Assembly: GCA_019359095.1 (NCBI GenBank)
Contig: JAHHHZ010000027.1
Span: forward strand, 62,001-126,000
Length of the DNA stretch: 64,000 nucleotides
Direction: 5' to 3'
From: Pleurocapsa minor HA4230-MV1
GTDB taxonomy: Bacteria; Cyanobacteriota; Cyanobacteriia; Cyanobacteriales; Xenococcaceae
In this document: piece by piece, positions 24,047 to 33,356 of the stretch
How the letters are laid out: the number at the start of each line of letters is the position of its first letter
How positions within the stretch are numbered: the stretch's first letter is position 1
The notes under the pieces: generated by a model
The model's database searches: none
The model's input: the letters and a program-made list of their open reading frames with translations, nothing else
What the model was told of the DNA's origin: nothing
Made by a program: the position numbers and the translations under genes

Positions 24047-25987
24047 TTACAGTTGTGATTCCCAGAGTAGTTCGTCGCGATCGAACAAAGAAATCTTGGT
24101 AATTTGCATCGGCTTAGTAAATATGCCGCTCAAGCTACCAAACCAACCGCCATTGTTACCTGATTCATGGGTGAGTTTAACCATAATTTGCTTTTTGTAG
24201 TCTTCTTCTCCCCCTGGATAAATCACTGTGCCTTCACAGCTTACTTGAGTCGAGAAAGTACCATCTTCTAGCTTGACTGGTTGAGCTACAGAATTAACAG
24301 GACAGTTTGGGGATAGTGCAGATACAGATATATTTCCTGGCTGTTGAGACTTGGCTTGGTAAAATATCCGTAAGACAGGATTTTCAATCCCTCTAGCAGG
24401 AGCATGGGACTGATTGACAATCGAAAGAGTTAATTCAGTGGCTGATTCAATTTCTTTAATTTGAGATTCAACATAAATTTCTGGTTGATTTACTGCGGGA
24501 AAAGTTATTTCTGCTAGCGGTTCTTGGCCAAATTCAGCATACATCTTAGCTAAAGCCCCTGTAAAAGCTGCATTGTACCCTACACCTACTTCATTCATAA
24601 CCCAATCAGTGCGATCGTCTGACCAGTTATCTTGCTCATCTGGGCCACCTACCAAAGCACCCATCAAGAGGTTACGAGTTTCTACTGGGTCAGACATATT
24701 GTTGAGCCAGCTTCCATGAGCAGTGCGATGGTGAGGGTTTTGAGGCGAATTTTTACCATAGCCGATTTGGTAGCTGCGTTGGGCAGGATTTTGACCGAGT
24801 ATATAGTCAATTTGACTAACGCCAAAATCAAAATAACGCTGTGCTTGCTCGATTTGCCCTTGGGATTTGAGCCAATCACTATAAATAAAACCGACAAAAC
24901 TAGTATTGGCACTTAAAACCAGAGAAGCCCATTTAACTAAGAAAGCTAAACCACCTGGAGTATAGGTGATTTTCTCGCCCTGATAGCCGACAGTCCAAAA
25001 ATCCAACCAAGCTTCAGCTCGTTGCCGATATTCTTCCTTGCCTGTTAATTGAGCGAGTAAAACATAAGTCCCATAAGATTTATCATCAAACTGATAAGTA
25101 TAGTTATAGGGTTTGCTCATCTGGACATACTCAGACTCCGCCTTAGCTAAATATTCTGAATCCACACCTTGAGCTTGTTTGGCTTTATATAACCAAATTG
25201 CCCCCCAAACTAACTCATCTTGATAGCCATTGTTAGAGGTATAAAAAGGATTAGCCTCTTTAAGACAATCAGAATATTTACCCCGATAGGTATTAGCAAA
25301 ATCGAATAGTCGTTCGGCTTTTTGCACTAGTAGATTAGCATATTCCGTCTCACCATTATTACGAAAGAAAATAGAGCTAGAAGCTAGAGCAGCAGAAGTT
25401 TCCGCCGCTAAATCCGTCCCAGGACAAGTGGTATCAATTTTGTAGGCTGGGCGCTCCATTTCGTAATGCACCACCTCTAATGGCCCCCACCAGTTGTGAT
25501 CTAGCTCACCATTACCCACCTGTCCATAAAGAACATATGACCCAGGATTATCATTAGCAAAAGAACTGAGTAAATAATCCGTAGCCCATTTAATATTCTG
25601 CGATAAATGCTCTAGCTGACCAGATGCTTGATAAGCAGAGTAATATTCAATGCCACCCCAAGCTAAATTAACCACCGCAAACGCCAAAGGAAAATTAAAC
25701 TTGACGTTATCCCCTGCATCAACCCAACCGCCAGTGAGATCTAAGCCAACATCCTCCCCATCTTTGGGAGTAGAATCTCCCCGCCAGGGAAAACGATTCC
25801 ACTCTGGTAGTTTGCCCGTCTGTTGTGCTTCATAAAATAAAATCGATTTTTGTAGTGCTTCGCCATAGTTTATGCTCTCTGAGCTGACGCTCGGTAACGA
25901 GGTCAAAGCAACCAAGACAAACGCCATCACTCCCGCTAATATTTGCTTGAATTTGGGTTTTTTGCTCAAGTTGAAGTTTAAATACAT
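24047..25987 (-). CDS. Secreted GH9 endoglucanase (cellulase)
   Basis: A 646-residue glycoside hydrolase family 9 enzyme that would hydrolyse beta-1,4-glucan by inversion. A signal peptide is visible (basic start, hydrophobic 17-30, ALTSLPSVSSES). The catalytic base motif is GGWVDAGDNVKF (Asp90, Asp93) and the acid is in DWVMNEVGVGYNAAF (Glu466). The conserved PHHRTAHGSW and NWSDDRTDW segments are present. From about residue 490 to the end is a beta-rich C-terminal domain with two cysteines (CPVNS, SCEGT) that could be a CBM-like module; I cannot assign its family. No cellulose synthase gene lies nearby. Confidence 0.92.
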   Translation of the reverse strand: MYLNFNLSKKPKFKQILAGVMAFVLVALTSLPSVSSESINYGEALQKSILFYEAQQTGKLPEWNRFPWRGDSTPKDGEDVGLDLTGGWVDAGDNVKFNFPLAFAVVNLAWGGIEYYSAYQASGQLEHLSQNIKWATDYLLSSFANDNPGSYVLYGQVGNGELDHNWWGPLEVVHYEMERPAYKIDTTCPGTDLAAETSAALASSSIFFRNNGETEYANLLVQKAERLFDFANTYRGKYSDCLKEANPFYTSNNGYQDELVWGAIWLYKAKQAQGVDSEYLAKAESEYVQMSKPYNYTYQFDDKSYGTYVLLAQLTGKEEYRQRAEAWLDFWTVGYQGEKITYTPGGLAFLVKWASLVLSANTSFVGFIYSDWLKSQGQIEQAQRYFDFGVSQIDYILGQNPAQRSYQIGYGKNSPQNPHHRTAHGSWLNNMSDPVETRNLLMGALVGGPDEQDNWSDDRTDWVMNEVGVGYNAAFTGALAKMYAEFGQEPLAEITFPAVNQPEIYVESQIKEIESATELTLSIVNQSHAPARGIENPVLRIFYQAKSQQPGNISVSALSPNCPVNSVAQPVKLEDGTFSTQVSCEGTVIYPGGEEDYKKQIMVKLTHESGNNGGWFGSLSGIFTKPMQITKISLFDRDELLWESQL

Positions 25988-26075
25988 CAGTAAATATATA
26001 AAAATGTTCTAATTTACTAGGCTAACGTGCAATATGTCATATAGCCGATAAACTACCAAATTTTCATATTTGAAG

Positions 26076-26444
26076 CTAGAAAATTTTAACTTTGTTTGAA
26101 GATAATTCTTCTTGCAAAAAAAGATGGCGATATTTAGCAGTTGTGGCGATCGCTAGTAGCTTAATATTTTGAATGTTGCTTAAATAATTAGTAGCAAACT
26201 CTCTTGCCAGATTTAGATCGAGAAAAACTCCATTCCAACCATATCTATTTTGTTCAAACCATTTATCTGCTTGACCTTGCAGTAACTTAAATTCTTCAAT
26301 AGTTAGTTTTAATTTTCTGCGGTATCGCTCTGGCTCTTTATCTCCAATGTCATTGATCCAGGTCAAAATAGATAAATCGGGATGGTGAGAACAAATACAA
26401 GTACTGAGACTATAAAATTTTTGAGGTATGAGAGAGTTGTTCAT
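26076..26444 (-). CDS. Hypothetical protein, soluble
   Basis: A 122-residue soluble protein with a run FKLLQGQADKWFEQNRYGWNGVFLDLNLAREFATNYL and no known motif. The gene is on the minus strand, upstream of the GH9 gene by 88 bp, but a functional link is not evident. It lies divergently from lpdA with 160 bp between them. The frame is intact and has two HIP1-like sites; the translation has a plausible amino-acid composition. I do not recognise a family. Confidence 0.5.
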   Translation of the reverse strand: MNNSLIPQKFYSLSTCICSHHPDLSILTWINDIGDKEPERYRRKLKLTIEEFKLLQGQADKWFEQNRYGWNGVFLDLNLAREFATNYLSNIQNIKLLAIATTAKYRHLFLQEELSSNKVKIF

Positions 26445-26604
26445 CCAACTTTTGCAGGGTGAACTCTCAACCAGATAATAACCGCCTAAAAAATATGTTT
26501 CTGTCCTAGACTACTTTTGTTCTTCGAGGTGTTGATTCTATCCTCTATTTAATCGCAGATAAACTTTACAATAAGAAATTGCAGCCATTATCGAAGAAAT
26601 AGCT

Positions 26605-28038
26605 ATGAGTGAGTTTGATTACGATTTAATTATTATTGGCGCGGGGGTTGGTGGTCACGGTGCAGCACTACACGCGGTTAAAAGCGGTTTAAAAACAGCA
26701 ATTATTGAGGCGGGTGACATGGGTGGTACTTGTGTCAACCGTGGCTGTATTCCTTCTAAAGCCTTACTGGCTGCTTCTGGTAGAGTTAGAGAATTGGGCG
26801 ATCGCCATCACCTCCAAGATCTGGGAATTCAACTGGGAGATGTGCAGTTTGAACGTCAGGCGATCGCCGATCATGCTACCAATTTGGTTAATAAGATTCA
26901 AGGGGATTTAACTAACAGTCTCAAGCGTCTCAAGGTGGATATCATTCGTGGCTGGGGGGAGCTGGCAGGAACCCAAAAGGTTAAAGTATCAAGTGATGCT
27001 GGGGATCAAACCTATACAGCGAAAGAAATTATGCTTTGCCCTGGATCTATCCCTTTTGTCCCTAAAGGTGTCGAAATTGATGGTCAAACTGTTTTTACCA
27101 GCGATAATGCAGTCAAATTAGAGTCCCTTCCTAACTGGATTGCGATTATTGGTAGTGGCTATATTGGCTTGGAATTTTCTGATGTATATACAGCTTTGGG
27201 TTGCGAAGTAACCATGATTGAAGCCCTGGACACTTTAATGCCTGGTTTCGATCCTGATATTGCCAAAATTGCCAAAAAAGTGCTTCTCGATCAGCGAGAT
27301 ATTGAAACCTACAAGGGTGTCTTTGCCACTAAAATTACGCCTGGTACACCTGTCCAGATTGAATTAACCGATGCCAAAACTAAAGAGGTAGTAGAAGTCT
27401 TAGAAGTAGATGCTTGTTTAGTCGCTACTGGACGTATTCCCGCCACTAAAAAACTCGGTCTAGAAACTTTAGCTGTTGAAATCGATCGACGAGGCTTTAT
27501 ACCCGTCAACGATAAAATGCAGGTATTACGTGACGGCAAACCTGTACCTCATCTTTGGGCGGTAGGAGATGCTACGGGTAAAATGATGCTGGCTCATGCT
27601 GCTTCAGGACAAGGAGTAATTGCGATCGAAAATATGTGTGGCGCAGACAAGGAAATAGACTATCGTTGTATTCCCGCTGCTGCCTTTACTCATCCTGAAA
27701 TTAGCTATGTGGGCTTAACCGAAGCACAAGCTAAGGAAGAAGGCGAAAAATCAGGCTGGCAAGTAGCTACAGTCAAGTCTTTCTATAAAGGTAACTCCAA
27801 AGCTCTAGCCGAAGGCGAAACTGAAGGTGTGGCTAAAATTATTTATCGTCAGGATACAGGAGAATTACTAGGAGTACATATCATTGGTATCCATGCTTCC
27901 GACTTAATTCAGGAAGCAGCAAATGCGATCGCCCAGCGAGAATCTGTGCAAAATCTCTCTTTTAATATTCATACTCATCCCACCCTCTCGGAGGTACTCG
28001 ATGAAGCCTATAAACGCGCTCAAGTAGTTGGTGTTTAG
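26605..28038 (+). CDS. lpdA: Dihydrolipoamide dehydrogenase
   Basis: FAD-dependent E3 subunit of 2-oxoacid dehydrogenase complexes and the glycine cleavage system (477 residues). The FAD motif is [15 protein letters not shown]. The redox-active disulfide is in [16 protein letters not shown] (two cysteines, five residues apart). The NAD motif is [14 protein letters not shown]. The C-terminal dimer part holds [14 protein letters not shown] with the His-Glu pair ([10 protein letters not shown]). Its glycine-cleavage role is relevant to photorespiration, alongside glyK at 52.6 kb. The gene is monocistronic and followed by a palindromic repeat cluster. Confidence 0.95.
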   Translation: MSEFDYDLIIIGAGVGGHGAALHAVKSGLKTAIIEAGDMGGTCVNRGCIPSKALLAASGRVRELGDRHHLQDLGIQLGDVQFERQAIADHATNLVNKIQGDLTNSLKRLKVDIIRGWGELAGTQKVKVSSDAGDQTYTAKEIMLCPGSIPFVPKGVEIDGQTVFTSDNAVKLESLPNWIAIIGSGYIGLEFSDVYTALGCEVTMIEALDTLMPGFDPDIAKIAKKVLLDQRDIETYKGVFATKITPGTPVQIELTDAKTKEVVEVLEVDACLVATGRIPATKKLGLETLAVEIDRRGFIPVNDKMQVLRDGKPVPHLWAVGDATGKMMLAHAASGQGVIAIENMCGADKEIDYRCIPAAAFTHPEISYVGLTEAQAKEEGEKSGWQVATVKSFYKGNSKALAEGETEGVAKIIYRQDTGELLGVHIIGIHASDLIQEAANAIAQRESVQNLSFNIHTHPTLSEVLDEAYKRAQVVGV

Positions 28039-28086
28039 GCTAGTTGTTGGGGTATGCTCTTTAGCATTCCCTACCCTCACAAAGCT

Positions 28087-28203
28087 TATACCATTTGCGC
28101 AGCTTATGCTAAAGTACTAGCTACGCGTCGTCCTTTAGGACAATGGTATATCCGAAGGTGTATCCTTTAGGACTTCCTACTTCCTACTTCCTATTTCCTA
28201 TTT
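28087..28203. repeat. Palindromic module cluster plus STRR
   Basis: TATACCATT...AATGGTATA forms a 9-bp stem around CTACGCGTCGTCCTTTAGGA. A second TCCTTTAGGA follows, then four CTTCCTA heptamer units at about 28172-28200. The tRNA gene starts six bases beyond. Confidence 0.7.
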
Positions 28204-28208
28204 TTTAA

Positions 28209-28281
28209 TGGAGCATAGCGGATTTGAACCGCTGACATCTTGCATGCCATGCAAGCACTCTACCAACTGAGCTAATGCCCC
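28209..28281 (-). tRNA. tRNA-Ala (GGC)
   Basis: A 73-base cloverleaf on the minus strand. Acceptor GGGGCAT pairs with ATGCTCC (one G-U), D-stem GCTC/GAGT, anticodon arm CTTGC-ATGGCAT-GCAAG giving anticodon GGC, and T arm AGCGG-TTCAAAT-CCGCT. CCA is not encoded. It reads GCC and GCU alanine codons. Confidence 0.95.
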
Positions 28282-28334
28282 TAATACCAAAATAATACTA
28301 CCACAATTAGTGCAACTAGGTCACTGTAGGCAAT

Positions 28335-28517
28335 TTAACTAAGACGACCTAAGCAACTATTAATTATAAAGTAAACCACCAACATGGCTGCTGCGGACGC
28401 TCCAACCAGTGTTCCTGCCAGCATTAGAGAGAACTCTTGCCGTTCCAAAGCCGATTGCATCAAGTGCAACGACCATGCCACTAGGGCAACATCAAATATG
28501 AGAATTGGAATCAGCAT
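28335..28517 (-). CDS. Small two-helix membrane protein
   Basis: A 60-residue protein with two hydrophobic segments, one near residues 1-22 and one near 31-53 (LMLAGTLVGASAAAMLVVYFII), linked by ALERQEFS. No motif is recognised. It sits between tRNA-Ala and hisF on the minus strand. The length and hydrophobicity pattern are consistent with small thylakoid or plasma-membrane subunits, but no known photosystem peptide fits. I rate it as probably real because the frame fills the gap cleanly. Confidence 0.5.
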   Translation of the reverse strand: MLIPILIFDVALVAWSLHLMQSALERQEFSLMLAGTLVGASAAAMLVVYFIINSCLGRLS

Positions 28518-28613
28518 ACTTTACGAAATGTAAACATGTATCTATCTTAGTATACAAGTTTTGGTTTTTGCTAGGTAACCTAATTAATTTAAGCTTTGCT
28601 AAAGATCGAGAGC

Positions 28614-29384
28614 TTAGGTCATGCGGATGGGAACTTGACGCTCCTGTAAATATAATTTGATTTCTTTGACGCTTAGTTGACCAAAATGTAGTAACGATGC
28701 CAACAAAGCAGCTTCGGCTTTTCCCCGATCAAAAGCGTCATAAATATGTTGACAGCTTCCCGCTCCACCAGAGGCAATTACAGGAATTTCTACGTGTTCG
28801 GCAATAGTTCGGGTCAAGTTTAAATCGTATCCTGCTTGAGTTCCATCAGCGTCCATGCTGGTTACCAAGAGTTCTCCAGCTCCCCGTTGAGCCATTTCTG
28901 TCGCCCAAGCGATCGCGTCTATACCCGTATTTTTGCGTCCTCCACGGACATAAACATCCCAGCCAGGATTATTACGATCAACTCGTCTACGAGCATCAAT
29001 TGCCACGACGATACACTGTTTGCCAAAGCGATCGCTTGCATGATTAATTAACTCTGGCTGGCGAACTGCTGCGGAGTTGATACTCACTTTATCTGCACCA
29101 GCTCGTAACAAAATTTTAATATCTTCTAAGGATTGAATTCCTCCACCAACAGTCAGAGGAATAAACACTTGTTCGGCAGTGCGATATACAACATCAACAA
29201 TTGTTCCTCGATCTTCATGGGTAGCTGTAATATCTAGAAAGACTAGCTCATCTGCTCCTGCATCATTGTAGACTTTAGCTAGTTCGACAGGATCTCCCGC
29301 ATCTTTGAGATCGACAAAATTAACCCCCTTCACCACTCGCCCAGCGTTTACGTCAAGACAAGGTAAAATTCGTTTAGCAAGCAT
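28614..29384 (-). CDS. hisF: Imidazole glycerol phosphate synthase cyclase subunit HisF
   Basis: A 256-residue TIM barrel that, with HisH, makes imidazole glycerol phosphate and AICAR in histidine synthesis. The start [23 protein letters not shown] holds the catalytic Asp of the first strand. [14 protein letters not shown] and VIASGGAG mark further phosphate-binding loops. A second catalytic Asp lies in [13 protein letters not shown]. It is downstream of rbcS on the same strand, but a strong terminator (29535-29575) lies between, so it has its own promoter. It is monocistronic, as is normal for scattered his genes in cyanobacteria. Confidence 0.95.
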   Translation of the reverse strand: MLAKRILPCLDVNAGRVVKGVNFVDLKDAGDPVELAKVYNDAGADELVFLDITATHEDRGTIVDVVYRTAEQVFIPLTVGGGIQSLEDIKILLRAGADKVSINSAAVRQPELINHASDRFGKQCIVVAIDARRRVDRNNPGWDVYVRGGRKNTGIDAIAWATEMAQRGAGELLVTSMDADGTQAGYDLNLTRTIAEHVEIPVIASGGAGSCQHIYDAFDRGKAEAALLASLLHFGQLSVKEIKLYLQERQVPIRMT

Positions 29385-29534
29385 AGTTCAATTAGTAGTT
29401 GAGCAAAATATCTGTGGAGTTAATATTTAACAAGATCAATTGATGGATATTTTAAGGCGATCGCTAATATTTATCATTTAGTCTAGCAAAAGAAGCGCAA
29501 TTGTCTAAACCAGAATTTTTATCCGCTACACAAT

Positions 29535-29575
29535 AAAAAAGGACGAGACTAGCATCGATTGCTAGAATCATCCTT
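29535..29575 (-). terminator. Rho-independent terminator of rbcLXS
   Basis: Read on the minus strand, AAGGATGA pairs with TCGTCCTT (one G-U), and inside it CTAGCA pairs with TGCTAG. A run of six T residues follows. It lies 71 bp after the rbcS stop. Confidence 0.85.
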
Positions 29576-29645
29576 AATTCTCTATTAGTAATGCGCTCAG
29601 ATTCACTATTATCTGAACACCACTAACAATTAAGTTCTGTGTTTC

Positions 29646-29984
29646 TTAGTAACGATTTTGACTGTTAGGCTTGTAAACAATAAAGCTAACAGTTTGGCAT
29701 TGCTTGATGTTGTCAAAACCAACTACTCGAATATAACAATCAGAGTATTCAGAACGGCACTCGCGCACTTCGTTTAATACTTCTTGAGAACTACGAGCAT
29801 CAAATAAAGGCAATTTCCACAAAGTCCAGTGGTGCAACTCGGGAGTAGGATCTTTTTCAAATTCTACACCAGGGATATAACCTTGATCGATCATAAAATC
29901 GATCTGTTTAGCGATTTGCTGATCTGTTAAAGGTGGTAGATATGAAAGGGTTTCGTAACGACGCTCTTTAGGTAAAGTTTTCAT
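29646..29984 (-). CDS. rbcS: RuBisCO small subunit (form IB)
   Basis: A 112-residue small subunit of ribulose-bisphosphate carboxylase, packaged in carboxysomes. It starts [19 protein letters not shown], with [21 protein letters not shown] and [24 protein letters not shown] near the end, as in cyanobacterial and plant RbcS. The short beta-A/beta-B loop is of cyanobacterial type. It is the last gene of rbcL-rbcX-rbcS; rbcX ends 24 bp upstream. Its terminator is at 29535. CcmM (33357) carries four RbcS-like repeats that bind RuBisCO to condense it. Confidence 0.97.
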   Translation of the reverse strand: MKTLPKERRYETLSYLPPLTDQQIAKQIDFMIDQGYIPGVEFEKDPTPELHHWTLWKLPLFDARSSQEVLNEVRECRSEYSDCYIRVVGFDNIKQCQTVSFIVYKPNSQNRY

Positions 29985-30008
29985 GTTTTCTTTGTCTGTA
30001 TGTATGTT

Positions 30009-30413
30009 CTAATCAGAATCTTCGGTTTCTTCCGTTGCTTCTGAAGCATCTTGATTTAATGCTTCATCTGATGTTTGGGTAAGACGTTCCAAAAGATGAC
30101 GACGATGAGCCAAATTACTTTCTTTAATTCCAACTGCGACTATTTCTGGCAAAAATTCGAGAGTTTGCTCTGCTATATCAGCACGAACAGTCATAATCCG
30201 TAGAGCAAGTTCTTTGCCTCTAGGTTCGGACATAATCTCCTGAATATAGGCTTCGGCATCTCGTAATTTTCCCCCTGAAGAATACTGTCTGAGCCAGATA
30301 GATTCTTGAGGATTAGTTTCGGCTAATTGGGCAATGACTAGCTGCACTGCTTTAAAGGTTAAATAGTTTTGGATAACTTTTGCCGTCTCTTTGGCAATAT
30401 CTTGAGGTTGCAT
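30009..30413 (-). CDS. rbcX: RuBisCO assembly chaperone RbcX
   Basis: A 134-residue helical chaperone that binds the C-terminal EIKFEFD peptide of RbcL and helps form RbcL8 cores. The N-terminal part reads DIAKETAKVIQNYLTFKAVQLVIAQLAETNPQESIWLRQY, with the groove residues Tyr and Gln of the RbcL-peptide site visible. The C-terminus is acidic (EATEETEDSD). The binding partner motif is present in RbcL here ([14 protein letters not shown]). It sits between rbcL and rbcS, the usual cyanobacterial order. The intergenic gap to rbcL is 112 bp. Confidence 0.96.
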   Translation of the reverse strand: MQPQDIAKETAKVIQNYLTFKAVQLVIAQLAETNPQESIWLRQYSSGGKLRDAEAYIQEIMSEPRGKELALRIMTVRADIAEQTLEFLPEIVAVGIKESNLAHRRHLLERLTQTSDEALNQDASEATEETEDSD

Positions 30414-30525
30414 TTAGTTTTGATAGTTATTCTGAGATTTTAAACTTGACCTATTTAGTTCCTCATTTTCAATCTCAGAATTAACTACTTGCTGTTCACA
30501 AATAACTATGCTCTAAGCTCTAAAT

Positions 30526-31941
30526 TTAGAGAGTATCTACTGCATCAAACTCGAACTTAATTTCTTTCCAAAGTTCACAAGCAGCAGCTAACTCAGGACT
30601 CCAACGACAAGCTTCGCGGATAACATCATTACCTTCACGAGCTAGGCTACGTCCTTCATTACGAGCTTGAATACAAGCTTCTAAAGCAACACGGTTAGCA
30701 GTTGCACCAGGTGCATTACCCCAAGGATGTCCTAAAGTACCACCACCAAACTGGAGACAAGAATCATCGCCAAAGATTTCCACCAGTGCAGGCATGTGCC
30801 ACACGTGGATACCACCAGAAGCGACAGGCATGACTCCAGGAAGAGAAGCCCAATCTTGAGTGAAGAAGTTACCGCGAGAGCGATCTTCTTCTACATAGTC
30901 TTCACGCATTTGGTCAACAAAACCTAGAGTGATATCGCGTTCACCTTCAAGTTTACCAACCACAGTACCTGAGTGGAGGTGGTCACCACCAGACAGACGC
31001 AAACATTTAGCCAAAACGCGGAAGTGAATACCGTGATTTCTTTGACGGTCAATTACAGCGTGCATTGCGCGGTGAATGTGGAGTAAGACACCGTTACGAC
31101 GACACCATTTAGACAAAGTAGTGTTAGCAGTAAAACCACCAGTCAGGAAGTCATGCATAACGATAGGAGTACCAATTTCTTTGGCAAACTCAGCACGTTC
31201 CATCATGTCTTCACAAGTAGCAGCAGTCACGTTTAAATAGTGACCTTTTACTTCATTTGTTTCAGCCTGAGATTTTTCAATCGCTTCTTGTACAAATAAG
31301 AAGCGATCGCGCCAACGCATGAAAGGTTGTGAGTTAATATTTTCGTCATCTTTGGTGAAATCCAGACCACCACGAAGACACTCATATACTGCACGACCGT
31401 AGTTCTTAGCAGATAGACCTAACTTAGGTTTAATAGTGCAACCCAATAAAGGACGACCATATTTATTTAACAGGTCTCTTTCTACAGTAATTCCGTGAGG
31501 AGGCCCTTGGAATGTTTTGAGCAAAGCTACAGGAAAACGAATGTCTTCTAGACGCAAAGCACGCAAAGCTTTGAATCCAAATACGTTACCTACCAAGGAA
31601 GTCAGAATGTTGGTTACAGAACCTTCTTCAAACAAGTCCATGGGGTAAGCAACAAAACAGAAGTATTGATTATCTTCACCAGGAACAGGCTCAACTTCAT
31701 AACAACGACCTTTATAGCGATCGAGATCGGTTAAACCATCAGTCCATACTGTTGTCCATGTACCAGTAGAAGATTCCGCAGCTACAGCAGCAGCACACTC
31801 TTCAGCAGGAACACCAGGTTGGGGTGTCATCCGAAAACAAGCCAAAAGGTCTGTATCCTTCGGTGTATAGTCTGGGGTGTAATAAGTTAGTCGATAGTCT
31901 TGTACACCAGCCTTAAATCCAGCACCTGTCTTAGTTGCCAT
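30526..31941 (-). CDS. rbcL: RuBisCO large subunit (form IB)
   Basis: A 471-residue catalytic subunit that carboxylates or oxygenates ribulose-1,5-bisphosphate. Active-site residues are all present: TIKPKLGLS (Lys171), the carbamylated lysine in [10 protein letters not shown] (Lys197, Asp199, Glu200), HIHRAMHAV, loop 6 GKLEGER, and SGGIHVW. Sequence and the linked rbcX and rbcS place it in form IB. GGAGGAA lies nine bases before the ATG. The gene begins its own transcription unit, behind a 645-bp spacer and a terminator that closes the ccm operon. The C-terminus ends with the RbcX-binding EIKFEFD. Confidence 0.98.
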   Translation of the reverse strand: MATKTGAGFKAGVQDYRLTYYTPDYTPKDTDLLACFRMTPQPGVPAEECAAAVAAESSTGTWTTVWTDGLTDLDRYKGRCYEVEPVPGEDNQYFCFVAYPMDLFEEGSVTNILTSLVGNVFGFKALRALRLEDIRFPVALLKTFQGPPHGITVERDLLNKYGRPLLGCTIKPKLGLSAKNYGRAVYECLRGGLDFTKDDENINSQPFMRWRDRFLFVQEAIEKSQAETNEVKGHYLNVTAATCEDMMERAEFAKEIGTPIVMHDFLTGGFTANTTLSKWCRRNGVLLHIHRAMHAVIDRQRNHGIHFRVLAKCLRLSGGDHLHSGTVVGKLEGERDITLGFVDQMREDYVEEDRSRGNFFTQDWASLPGVMPVASGGIHVWHMPALVEIFGDDSCLQFGGGTLGHPWGNAPGATANRVALEACIQARNEGRSLAREGNDVIREACRWSPELAAACELWKEIKFEFDAVDTL

Positions 31942-32483
31942 CTTTGGTCATTCCTCCATAAATAAAACGCTTATTTTTACTTTCTCTATAGAGCCACTCG
32001 TGATGACAGGCTGATAGCCATGCCACGCAAAGGTTTTTAAATTAAGACTAAATCTTGCTTTGATCAAACCCTATTCAGTTCATTAAATCTAGATCTCACA
32101 GGAGTGGCAGATAAATTAGTTGGTGACTCTATATACCGTTAAAAAAATCAGTAGAAAGATGTTTTGTAGTCTCAAAAAAACCGTTGCTATAAATAGCAGA
32201 GTAAGCTATTTTTCTTCAGTAATTTCTTATCTTCATAGAATATCATGAATGTTAATACTTAGTCAGTATTTTTAGCTCTGTTTTGATTGGTTTATTTTTT
32301 ATAAAGCATAAAATAAACTAATCATTTTTCAATGATAATCATTAAAATTAAGAATTATTAATATTTTCTTTATTTGGTTGCTTACAAGATACTCTGTCGA
32401 AGCTTAAATTTAAACTCATAAGTATTTTTACTCATCTATTTTTAATTAGATATCTTCTGAATTTGATTAATAGTTGCTTAAAT
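31942..32483 (-). promoter_or_regulatory. rbcL promoter and 5' leader region
   Basis: This long AT-rich stretch without any gene lies between the ccm terminator and rbcL. It contains a 7-bp-stem hairpin (AAATAGC/GCTATTT, near 32190-32215) and a 13-base near-palindrome AATGATAATCATT near 32328-32340 that resembles half of a Fur box. A purine-rich leader precedes the ribosome-binding site. No promoter hexamers are clear enough to place. Confidence 0.4.
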
Positions 32484-32516
32484 AAAAAAACCAATACAAA
32501 TAACTATTTGTATCGG
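32484..32516 (-). terminator. Rho-independent terminator of the ccm operon
   Basis: Read on the minus strand, CCGATACAAATA pairs with TATTTGTATTGG (12 bp with one G-U), a 2-base loop, then seven T residues. It lies about 70 bp after the ccmN stop and separates ccm from rbcLXS. Confidence 0.9.
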
Positions 32517-32586
32517 CTATCTAAGGTAGGAAAAATGTGTCAGTATTTCTCGTAGATTCGTCATATATTTCATCTTTAGGAAAATT

Positions 32587-33240
32587 TTATGGGCTTTGAG
32601 AACCAGAATGATGAGTTTTATTGTGAGGAAAGAGAGTGATTAAAAGTTCATTAATATAAAGCTGACCGACTACTGGTTTTTTATTCTGGTTAAGAGGATT
32701 TTGAGTTGCCGTTTCAACTGGAGTAACCGAAGGTGAATCTGGAACGGAATGAGAATTTTGAACTGATTGATGCTTCGGTTTATCTACGCTATCAGACTTG
32801 CTATCATTGACCCCGACGTGATTGACGTTTTTGCTATTTTTGCTTGATTGAGTTTGGGGTTGCGCATGGCTATTTTCTTCTACCTGACGAGAACCATCAC
32901 CGATAATCGAGCCAGGTTCAATTACAACCATTGTCGCCACATCTGATTGAAAAATGGTAGTTGAAGTACCAATACAACAATTACTTCCAATCTTACTCGC
33001 TCCAATAATCAGTACCCCAGCACCTAAAATCGCTCCACTACCTATTTCAATAGAACCTTGAGCCGCATTAATAATCGCTCCCATGCCAATGCAAGCATCT
33101 GCACCAACAATAATCTTATGCTCAGGTGCAGCCTGCAAGATTACTCCTGGAGCCAAGGATGCTGTAGGATGAATCTCGACATCGCCACTAATGCGGATAT
33201 CTTTATTTATAGTAGGTTGTGGAGGCGGGAGATAAATCAT
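32587..33240 (-). CDS. ccmN: Carboxysome assembly protein CcmN
   Basis: A 217-residue adaptor linking the CcmM-RuBisCO core to the shell. The N-terminal half (about 12-120) is a left-handed beta-helix with hexapeptide repeats (GVILQAAP, VGADACIGMGAIINAAQGSIEIGSGAILGAGV). A Gln/Ser/Asn-rich linker (125-190) follows. The last 25 residues hold the encapsulation peptide VGQLYINELLITLFPH, an amphipathic helix that binds CcmK2. It is the last ccm gene, 116 bp after ccmM. The terminator at 32484 closes the operon. Confidence 0.95.
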   Translation of the reverse strand: MIYLPPPQPTINKDIRISGDVEIHPTASLAPGVILQAAPEHKIIVGADACIGMGAIINAAQGSIEIGSGAILGAGVLIIGASKIGSNCCIGTSTTIFQSDVATMVVIEPGSIIGDGSRQVEENSHAQPQTQSSKNSKNVNHVGVNDSKSDSVDKPKHQSVQNSHSVPDSPSVTPVETATQNPLNQNKKPVVGQLYINELLITLFPHNKTHHSGSQSP

Positions 33241-33356
33241 GGAGAAAAATAAACAGATTGATGGACGCAGGAGCAGTTTTGGTCGTCAATATTGATTGTT
33301 ATTTATACAACAACCGCTCCATTGCCCGCGATCGCGATCGCCACCTCTAAGTTGGC

